Shown piece after piece: positions 24,715-30,530 of a DNA stretch of 30,530 nt (positions within the stretch are counted from its first letter, which is position 1; each line of letters starts with the position of its first letter). Made by a program: the position numbers and the translations under genes. This DNA is from Promethearchaeota archaeon (GTDB lineage: Archaea; Asgardarchaeota; Lokiarchaeia; Sigynarchaeales; SOKP01). Location: assembly GCA_019894875.1 (NCBI GenBank), contig JAGXNR010000029.1, positions 1-30,530 on the forward strand. Direction: 5' to 3'. Under the pieces are notes generated by a model. That model saw nothing but the letters and a program-made list of their open reading frames with translations, made no database searches and had not been told where the DNA came from.

Positions 24715-25782
24715 TTAATATATAATTCTTGGATCAATGATTGTATATGCAACATCTGCAATGAGAGTTCCTGAAATAATAACAATCGTGGAAAAAACAA
24801 GAAGCCCATTTATTACTAAATAGTCACCAAGAATTATAGCCATATACATAGTATATCCAAAACCAGTATAATTAAATGTCACTTCTACGAATAAAGATCC
24901 TAATAACGCTCCTGCGGTTCCTCCTATCACGAGGTGACTGGTAGGGAGTATTGCGTTCCGAAGGGCGTGTTTGTTAACGACATCCTTCTCCTTAACACCC
25001 TTCGCACGCGCAGTTCTAATATAATCCTGATCTAACACTCCCAACATACTGGATCGGGTTTGGCGGGTGATTCCAGATAAGGATACAAAAATCATACAAC
25101 ACACTGGAAGGATTAAATGAATGAGCGTATCCCACAAATATACCTGATCATTATACAACACACTATCAATCAGTCTAAATCCTGTACCAGCACCCCCCAA
25201 GGGAATTGGGCTATCTAAGACTGGATTATTCGGATATATTACCTCTAAATCAATTAATTGATGTGTAAAAGTTTTTAATTCAAGTCCTACAAATAATTGT
25301 AGCAGGGTGGCAATATAAAAAATTGGAAATCCTGCACCAAGGATCGCCAATCCTCGGATTAATGTATCTCTTGGTTTATCCTTATAATTTGCAGAAGTAA
25401 CCCCAAGTTTAATAGCGATAATAGGGACTACTATTATCGAAAATATCATCAATTCGATTGTTTTAGGAAAAATCTGTGAAATAAATATTATTACTGGTAG
25501 ACCTTCGGCAAGCAGAAAAGATTCACCCCAATCACCTTGAAAGAATCTTGAAAGATATATCCCGAGTTGTACATACCATGGATCCCAATAACCAGATCTT
25601 CGCAATTCTGCCTCATACCTTGCACGGTCCATAACATTCCCTTCTATTTTATTTAAAGCTGGATTTATTGACATCATATTAGCTAAAATCCAGGTAAATA
25701 TTAAAACTGCAATGAGGATAGGAAACATTAGCAAAATTCGTTTTATGACATATTTTATCATATTTCGGGCTTGACGAGTCAT
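24715..25782 (-). CDS. oligopeptide ABC transporter permease (OppB/DppB type)
   Basis: 355 residues, first gene of the minus-strand transporter operon. The start of OppB is typical (MIKYVIKRILLMFPILIAV), and Met8 is a second possible start. The ATG at 25782 has GAGGG 6 nt upstream and is preferred. Family features include GDWGESFL in the first periplasmic loop, the EAA loop DYIRTARAKGVKEKDVVNKHALRNAILP (253-280), GLLVFSTIVIISG, and the end DPRIIY. About six membrane helices are present. It is divergent from the substrate-binding protein gene across 287 bp, so the whole importer may be co-regulated from that gap. Confidence 0.95.
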   Translation of the reverse strand: MTRQARNMIKYVIKRILLMFPILIAVLIFTWILANMMSINPALNKIEGNVMDRARYEAELRRSGYWDPWYVQLGIYLSRFFQGDWGESFLLAEGLPVIIFISQIFPKTIELMIFSIIVVPIIAIKLGVTSANYKDKPRDTLIRGLAILGAGFPIFYIATLLQLFVGLELKTFTHQLIDLEVIYPNNPVLDSPIPLGGAGTGFRLIDSVLYNDQVYLWDTLIHLILPVCCMIFVSLSGITRQTRSSMLGVLDQDYIRTARAKGVKEKDVVNKHALRNAILPTSHLVIGGTAGALLGSLFVEVTFNYTGFGYTMYMAIILGDYLVINGLLVFSTIVIISGTLIADVAYTIIDPRIIY

Positions 25783-25960
25783 TTTTTCCCTCTTTCTTGC
25801 CAGTTAAATCAATAAATTGTAAAGAAGTATTTTGAGCTCTTTCTAAATCTTCTTCTAGAATTAATTTTATTATTTCTAAATATTGATTTTTAAAAAAATT
25901 CACAATATTTAATGATTTCGATTTAATACGAGATATTTACGGTCGTAATCATTTGGTTTT

Positions 25961-25974
25961 GAAAAGTTTAAATA
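25961..25974 (+). promoter_or_regulatory. candidate BRE/TATA promoter of the substrate-binding protein gene
   Basis: GAAAAG directly followed by TTTAAATA fits an archaeal BRE plus TATA box. Transcription would start about 25 nt later, near 25997, leaving a leader of about 72 nt before the ATG at 26070. Confidence 0.4.
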
Positions 25975-26069
25975 GTTAAGTGTCGTTACCATATAATATC
26001 TTTTATTAGGTGAAGAACTTTAATAAAAGTATCTTAAAAAAAAAACAAAACACGATAAGGAATAAATAT

Positions 26070-28550
26070 ATGAGAAAAACAACAAAAAGTCTTGCTTTCT
26101 TTTTACTAGTTTCGTCGATAATCTTACCACTACTTCCAACGATTACCGTAGCTCAGGATGATTATATTGTTTTTAAAAGACCTACCGCTGCATTAGCAGG
26201 AGAATGGGATCCAGCAATTACTGATTGGTATAATGCAATAGTCGGGGAGTATGTATTTTCTACTCTTGAGTATCCTATCGGTATACCTTCTTATGACTCC
26301 GCGGGTGTTAATGCACCATTGGGGAGTGAATGGATAGGAATCTTAGTCACGGATTGGGAACTTGAATACTGGCCTTCGGAAAATAACTCACAGGGATTTA
26401 ATAATACCGGTGGAATTAAGTCAGTTACTTACACACTCCGAGAAGATGTAAAATTCACCGATGGTTCAGATTGGAACGCCACGGTGTTTAAATGGAATAT
26501 CGATCGAACACATCTTATAAACGGGAACTATACTGGTCTTGCACAAGGTAATGCTAGATGGGAAGAGGAAGAAGGAAATTTATTAGGCACAGGGTTAGTA
26601 GAAGATTCCAAACCTTATTGGACCGCTTCGTGGGATCTATCCCGATTTGATTCACCAAATCTTGGAATCAATCCCCCTACTACACTACCAGTTGTTACGG
26701 ATTATTGTTCATATGATCTTGGACCCAATGCATCCCTAGTCGAATACCCCGGAGTTCCTATATTACCAAATAATACAGTTCAAAATCAAAATCCTTACGG
26801 TGGGTGGGATACTGCCGTTGGAGCTGCTATACACAATGCTCCGTATGACCGATTTCCAGGTGTAGATTATGTGGAAATCCTTGAAAATCCGGCATCAGGA
26901 GGAAAGATCAAGGTTTATAATAATTTTTGGATAACCGAAGGATTTGGTACTTTTGTAAATTATCCAATGATCTCCTACCATACGTACAAAGATGAACACA
27001 CTGTTCATGGCATTTACGGGTATGAAAACGGTGTTTTAACACCTCCAAATACGGGGATAGTCGACCATATGGTTGGTACCGGGCCTTACAAATTTGTAGA
27101 GCACGATGAAACAGGTACACCCCCAGGGGGTCATATGATAAAAAATGAGGATTATTGGAATAAAACCGCCCTTGAAGCTCGGGATCTATTTCAAGTTGAT
27201 AGAGTAGAAGTTATTAAGTTTCCTGCAGGTGAATTAGGAAAAGAAGCTCAAAATACTGCTTTACTTACACATGCAATTGATTATTCATGGGATTCCATGT
27301 TTCAACCTTTAGATTACAATGCTATAATGGCAAGAACAGATATTCAATATCAAGATGCTACTCCTTCAGAATATAAAACCAACATCGTTTTGAATTGTAT
27401 CAATGAAACATGGTGGGCATGGCCTTGGGCTGATTCATGGAGAACGGGTTTCTACCCATTGGCAGGTAATAAAACTGCGGGTGGTGTTCCTCAAGCGATG
27501 CGAAAAGCTATGAGTTTTGCGTTTAACTACGATCTGATGATAGGAACCGTTTTAAATGATCGTGCAATTCGAAATGGTGGTATATTAGGAAACGCAAACT
27601 TATACTATAATGACTCTGTAGGAATAGCTGACTATAATAAAACGAAAGCCCGAGAAATTCTACTTACAACGGGTGCTGATACATCAGGAGAAGTTTTTAC
27701 ACTCTATGGAGCTTATGAAGGATATTGGCCCGATTCAGATCTCTATAATTTCAGTAAGATGTGTGCTGATCGAGGTTTAACCGCAAGTAGCACGGATGCA
27801 GAATGGCGAAATGTTGCAGAAACAAATCCGATATATACGCTTAACTTTTATTGGGATTCTGCTCATCAAGATGTCCAGAGTGTGCTATTACAATCTCTTA
27901 AAGATATTGGTGTAGCATTAAAAGACGAAGTTGGAGTTACCAATAAAGTTACGACTATTATTTGGGCTACTGTTCAAATAGGACATATTACTACATTCGA
28001 CGGGGAATACGGTCTCTTTTCATGTGGTGGTTGGGTAATGGATGAACACATGCCTCATGATAACCCTCAGTTAAATACTTTTTGGCATTATGTCGATCCC
28101 GATAGAGGTAGATGGAGAGAACAAGCTCTAACGGAAGGGGTTGCTGGAATCACAAGTTGGCATTATTGGGGCAATTACGGATTTAACTTTGACGCAAGAG
28201 TTGATCCAATTTATGATCGTATAGCAACTTCAACCCCATCTGAAAAAAAGCAATGGTTTTCAGGGATAGCTGATATACAACAAAACGATAAATTTGGAGT
28301 GATGTTCTTATATGAAGCTAAAGAAGGATGGGCTCTATGGAAAGACTGGGAAATCGACCTTATACCAAGCAGAACAGGACACTTAGCTGGCATATGGGGA
28401 GGCGTTTCAAATTCGTTAGTGAAATTTGTAGGCTTAAATCCAGATTATCCTCTAATTCCAGGATCCCCATTACTCATTACATTGACCGTTTCAACAGTAT
28501 CGACACTTGGTATTATCTATGTATTAATCAGAAAGAAAAGACTCAGATAA
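26070..28550 (+). CDS. oligopeptide-binding protein (SBP family 5) with signal peptide and C-terminal membrane anchor
   Basis: 826 residues from the ATG at 26070. The frame is open back to a GTG at 26010, but only 26070 has a ribosome binding site (AAGGA, 8 nt upstream) and starts directly with a signal peptide: MRKTTK, a hydrophobic core to about residue 25, then VAQDD. The mature part is a long family-5 extracellular solute-binding protein, with blocks such as YTLREDVKFTDGSDWNA, VGTGPYKFVEHDETGTPPG and MRKAMSFAFNYDLM. It lacks a lipobox cysteine. Instead, the last about 28 residues form a membrane helix (LLITLTVSTVSTLGIIYVLI) followed by RKKRLR, the usual archaeal way to hold such a protein on the outside. 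It is larger than bacterial OppA (about 540 residues). It is divergent from the permease and ATPase operon that it serves. Confidence 0.93.
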   Translation: MRKTTKSLAFFLLVSSIILPLLPTITVAQDDYIVFKRPTAALAGEWDPAITDWYNAIVGEYVFSTLEYPIGIPSYDSAGVNAPLGSEWIGILVTDWELEYWPSENNSQGFNNTGGIKSVTYTLREDVKFTDGSDWNATVFKWNIDRTHLINGNYTGLAQGNARWEEEEGNLLGTGLVEDSKPYWTASWDLSRFDSPNLGINPPTTLPVVTDYCSYDLGPNASLVEYPGVPILPNNTVQNQNPYGGWDTAVGAAIHNAPYDRFPGVDYVEILENPASGGKIKVYNNFWITEGFGTFVNYPMISYHTYKDEHTVHGIYGYENGVLTPPNTGIVDHMVGTGPYKFVEHDETGTPPGGHMIKNEDYWNKTALEARDLFQVDRVEVIKFPAGELGKEAQNTALLTHAIDYSWDSMFQPLDYNAIMARTDIQYQDATPSEYKTNIVLNCINETWWAWPWADSWRTGFYPLAGNKTAGGVPQAMRKAMSFAFNYDLMIGTVLNDRAIRNGGILGNANLYYNDSVGIADYNKTKAREILLTTGADTSGEVFTLYGAYEGYWPDSDLYNFSKMCADRGLTASSTDAEWRNVAETNPIYTLNFYWDSAHQDVQSVLLQSLKDIGVALKDEVGVTNKVTTIIWATVQIGHITTFDGEYGLFSCGGWVMDEHMPHDNPQLNTFWHYVDPDRGRWREQALTEGVAGITSWHYWGNYGFNFDARVDPIYDRIATSTPSEKKQWFSGIADIQQNDKFGVMFLYEAKEGWALWKDWEIDLIPSRTGHLAGIWGGVSNSLVKFVGLNPDYPLIPGSPLLITLTVSTVSTLGIIYVLIRKKRLR

Positions 28551-28573
28551 AACTACAAAATTAACAAAGGTAA

Positions 28574-28600
28574 ATATTAAATATTTTTATTTTTTTTTTT
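28574..28600 (+). terminator. poly-T terminator after the substrate-binding protein gene
   Basis: AAATATTAAATATTT, a short self-complementary stretch, leads into TTTTTA and a run of ten T. It lies 24 bp after the stop. Confidence 0.5.
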
Positions 28601-28616
28601 ATTACTCTTTTCTGTT

Positions 28617-28673
28617 ATTTGCACTTTGTTTTTGTCAGTAAATTTGCACTTAAATTTTGACAATTTTTGTCAA
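28617..28673. repeat. cluster of short repeats at one end of the transposase remnant
   Basis: ATTTGCACTT occurs at 28617-28626 and again at 28642-28651, 25 bp apart. It is followed by the perfect inverted repeat TTGACAA-TTT-TTGTCAA (28657-28673). TTTGTCAG (28631-28638) and CTGACAATTTTC (just after) resemble its half-site. Such layered short repeats are common at transposon ends, where transposase binds, but no matching opposite end was found. Confidence 0.4.
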
Positions 28674-28996
28674 GTCTTCTGACAATTTTCGGAACATATT
28701 TTCCACATAACATTTTTAAGTAATTTCCATACTATTGGAGCGCTTTTCGGGGGTATTTCTTTTTTAAGCTCTATAATTCGGTTAAAGACTTTGGGAGTGT
28801 ATTTTCAAGCCCGTTTGTACTTCTTTTTTATTTTGTGTTGATCGAGTGATTTCTCTTGATAATTAGTATTTAACCATCTATATATTGTTCTCTCAGATTT
28901 ACCATAATGAGATGCAAGTTCTTCAATTGTAAGACCTTTATTATGACGTAATTCGCGTGCTTCTTCACTATTTATTTCATTTTTAGGTTTTTTCAT
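28670..28996 (-). pseudogene. transposase remnant: HTH domain, in-frame stop, then more transposase-like sequence
   Basis: The reverse strand codes 63 residues from the ATG at 28996 with a clear helix-turn-helix (SEEARELRHNKGLTIEELASHY, then GKSERTIYRWLN), ending at a TGA at 28805-28807. The same frame continues past that TGA for 44 codons (KYTPKVFNRIIELKKEIPPK, SAPIVWKLLKN) to a second TGA at 28670-28672. The continuation is typical of the region between the first HTH and the second DNA-binding helix of IS481/IS3-like or related DDE transposases. The catalytic DDE core is absent. So this is a decayed insertion sequence rather than a small regulator. The exact IS family is uncertain. Short repeats at 28617-28673 abut its 3' end. 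Confidence 0.6.
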
Positions 28997-29515
28997 CGAT
29001 ATCAGTGTTTTTTCTTTTTTGATAGATTTTGGGTAGATACAATACTTTCAAAAGCACTCTTAAAGCAAAATACGATTTAGGTCTTACATTAGCCTATAAA
29101 TTCCCTCATCCTAAGTTACCACTCACTTCAAAAATGTCACTTATACTACAAACGACAATATGTGTGGTGTCAAAAACTACCTGATAAAAAGCCTTAAAAA
29201 TAACTGGATTTTTCTAATATTTTTCATTACAGATGATTTATGGTCAATAACTAAATAAATGGCAATAAATTACAGGTTTTGTGACAATTTTTAATTACTG
29301 ATCACATCTTTTCTATTTATATTTCGAGTGGGATTTTCTCAAGAAATTTCGAGATTGCAGATTGTCAAATAGTCTTGAAACTAAAATTTTGATTAATTAG
29401 GAAAGAATAAAATGATACCATTGACAAGAAATTCTGAATCCCATTAAAGAATTAAATATATAAAAAATAATAGATTAAGATTTTTGACAACTATCTTATT
29501 TAAAAGAAGATTTAA
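28997..29515. other. 519-bp stretch without a recognisable gene
   Basis: No credible ORF, RNA gene or long repeat. Several TGACAA/TTGTCA hexamers occur (near 29281, 29357, 29421 and 29483), like those at the other side of the transposase remnant. Part of this DNA could be the decayed 5' flank of the same element. Confidence 0.35.
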
Positions 29516-30025
29516 TTAAAATTTTTTCCGCTTTGAAGTAAATTGTTTGAGTTTCATCCCACATACAGCTCCGGAGATAGCTAAAGCAAATAAAATGATT
29601 ATGTCAAGGTAGCCTTCAATTCTTCCAAATTTAAGAAATATTGGTTCCATCGAAAAACCAAACATTATAACATAAAAAATAAATCCTTCTGCGACAAGAA
29701 TTGGTACTAACCAAATTGAAGCTTTAATTCCATAATGAGGAATATCTTCTTTATAAGTTAAGATAAAGCATACACCAAACAGTATTAATGCAGGTAAGAA
29801 GAAACTTTTTAAGTAAGTAGTATATGTCCAAAAGAGGATTGTTCTATCCATATCTACAAAGGAGATCCAATGTCCATACACATCGTACAACATAGTATTA
29901 GCAATGATTCCATAATAACCTAAAAGAACAAGAATGTACGCAAATATAATTCCCCCTTGTCTTCCCCAATCGATTTTTATATGTCCTTTTTCACTACGTT
30001 CATTCATTTGAATTTCAGTTTCCAT
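29516..30025 (-). CDS. four-helix integral membrane protein of unknown function
   Basis: 169 residues. An acidic, polar N-terminus (METEIQMNERSEKG) is followed by four hydrophobic segments at about residues 22-45, 72-91, 102-123 and 139-157, and a basic end (KLKQFTSKRKKF), which puts the C-terminus in the cytoplasm. A longer extracellular or loop region rich in Tyr, Trp and Asp (about 46-70) lies between helices 1 and 2. I do not recognise the family. AGGTG lies 10 nt before the ATG. A second ATG (Met7) is possible. It follows the acyl-CoA synthetase gene on the same strand, 105 bp apart, which may or may not be an operon. Confidence 0.65.
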   Translation of the reverse strand: METEIQMNERSEKGHIKIDWGRQGGIIFAYILVLLGYYGIIANTMLYDVYGHWISFVDMDRTILFWTYTTYLKSFFLPALILFGVCFILTYKEDIPHYGIKASIWLVPILVAEGFIFYVIMFGFSMEPIFLKFGRIEGYLDIIILFALAISGAVCGMKLKQFTSKRKKF

Positions 30026-30125
30026 CTAGTTAAAACACCTATTTAGTATTATTTAAAAACTTAAAGTAATTTGCAAAATTCTTTTTGAAATTTAAATTCT
30101 TTTTATTTTGAGCTGTTATTTCTCG

Positions 30126-30147
30126 AAATTTTACGTCCGTAAAATTT
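30126..30147. repeat. near-perfect palindrome at the end of the acyl-CoA synthetase gene
   Basis: AAATTTTACG and CGTAAAATTT are exact reverse complements separated by TC. The stop codon of the synthetase gene (30131-30133) lies inside it. It could be a terminator stem or an operator. There is no strong T run directly after it on the minus strand. Confidence 0.35.
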
Positions 30148-30530
30148 TACTATTTAAGAAATCTCGAGTTTGACTATCCCAGATTTCATTCATAGAATTT
30201 TCTTTCTTCCATTCTTGTTTTGAGACTTCTTTGAAGAATTCAATTCCCGAACTTTTAGGTAATTCATCGATAAATTCAATGTATCGTGGCACATGAAAAT
30301 AGGAGAGATTGCGATATAAGTATTCACTAAGTTCTTCATGATTAATTGAAAGTTTTTTCAATCTTACCGCGATGATTTTAAATTCAACATTCGCCTTATC
30401 TTCATGCCAAATAGGTATAACAGAAGATTCGATGATATTTGGATGTGAATTTGCAACTCTCTCAATATCCTGTGTAAAGATCACCTCATTGCCTTTGGAT
30501 ATAATCTCCCTTCTTTTCCCCTTATAATAT
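30131..30530 (-). CDS. AMP-forming acyl-CoA synthetase/ligase, C-terminal part
   Basis: The frame is open to the window edge, so only the last about 133 residues are seen. The GTG at 30484 is internal and not a start. The fragment is the C-terminal lid domain of the ANL superfamily: YKGKRREIISKGNEVIFTQD (the hinge and GEN-like loop), IERVANSHPNIIESSVIPIWHED, then LYRNLSYFHVPRYIEFIDELP. This fits the group of CaiC-like acyl-CoA ligases, which activate carboxylic acids with ATP and CoA. The usual catalytic Lys segment (PK-x3-GK) reads PKSSGIEFFKE, so the Lys is absent or shifted. That may mark a diverged or inactive enzyme, and the rest of the gene is needed to judge. Confidence 0.75.
   Translation of the reverse strand, partial: YYKGKRREIISKGNEVIFTQDIERVANSHPNIIESSVIPIWHEDKANVEFKIIAVRLKKLSINHEELSEYLYRNLSYFHVPRYIEFIDELPKSSGIEFFKEVSKQEWKKENSMNEIWDSQTRDFLNSKILRT

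Noticed and set aside
25679..25903. 74-codon ORF from a GTG, upstream of and overlapping the OppB-type permease start
   Set aside because: No ribosome binding site, not a known leader, and the second half is a frame-shifted reading of the permease. The first 40 codons are plausible protein-like sequence, but not enough to call.
26010..26069. GTG at 26010 as start of the substrate-binding protein
   Set aside because: It would put 20 Lys/Asn-rich residues in front of a clean signal peptide. The ATG at 26070 has the ribosome binding site.
28328..28564. 78-codon plus-strand ORF at the end of the substrate-binding protein gene
   Set aside because: It overlaps a conserved coding region in another frame, with no independent start signal.
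28805..28996. 63-residue HTH as a transcription regulator
   Set aside because: The frame continues with transposase-like sequence after the stop, so a transposase remnant is more likely.
1..30530. CRISPR arrays, tRNA or rRNA genes, phage or defence islands
   Set aside because: I looked on both strands and saw no regularly spaced long repeats, no cloverleaf-like conserved T-loop, and no nuclease, helicase or toxin-antitoxin families.

Overview
This AT-rich window (genes near 30-35% GC by eye) looks like a piece of an archaeal genome, most probably an Asgard archaeon of the Lokiarchaeota/Thorarchaeota type. That is an inference. It rests on a eukaryote-like Rab/Ras-family GTPase, archaeal Shine-Dalgarno signals of the GGTGAT type, a stand-alone GMP synthase ATP-pyrophosphatase subunit, a substrate-binding protein with a C-terminal membrane anchor, and a TrmB-like regulator. 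No rRNA, tRNA or CRISPR array was seen.

Left part (1-5.6 kb): the start of a beta-keto acid cleavage enzyme (BKACE), GMP synthase subunit B, a VOC/glyoxalase-fold protein, a pirin, a small basic protein, an amidohydrolase-2 enzyme whose real start seems to be a non-standard AUU codon, and a small HEAT-repeat protein. At 5.6-9.6 kb, two unknown genes in tandem (minus strand) diverge across a 386-bp gap from a tight two-gene operon of a Rab-like GTPase and a TrmB-like winged-helix protein. At 9.6-12.2 kb lies 4-hydroxybutyryl-CoA dehydratase with a full set of Fe-S ligands. It is followed by an abrupt junction where the tail of one minus-strand gene meets a headless homocitrate/isopropylmalate-synthase-like gene on the plus strand. 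This is either a real rearrangement or an assembly chimera. At 12.3-18.5 kb come a four-helix membrane protein, a crotonase, a CTP synthase with a 16-residue insertion beside its metal site, and a 951-residue protein with three tandem 148-residue repeats.

Right part (18.7-28.6 kb): a complete oligopeptide ABC transporter. The minus-strand operon encodes two permeases and two ATPases, and the substrate-binding protein is divergent. Both ATPases carry large N-terminal multi-pass membrane domains, which is not the usual Opp/Dpp design and is the most distinctive architecture in the window. The last 2 kb hold a transposase remnant with an internal stop, a 519-bp empty stretch, a four-helix membrane protein and the C-terminal end of an AMP-forming acyl-CoA synthetase.

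Together the peptide importer, 4-hydroxybutyryl-CoA dehydratase, crotonase, BKACE and acyl-CoA ligase suggest an anaerobic, peptide- and amino-acid-fermenting heterotroph (inference).
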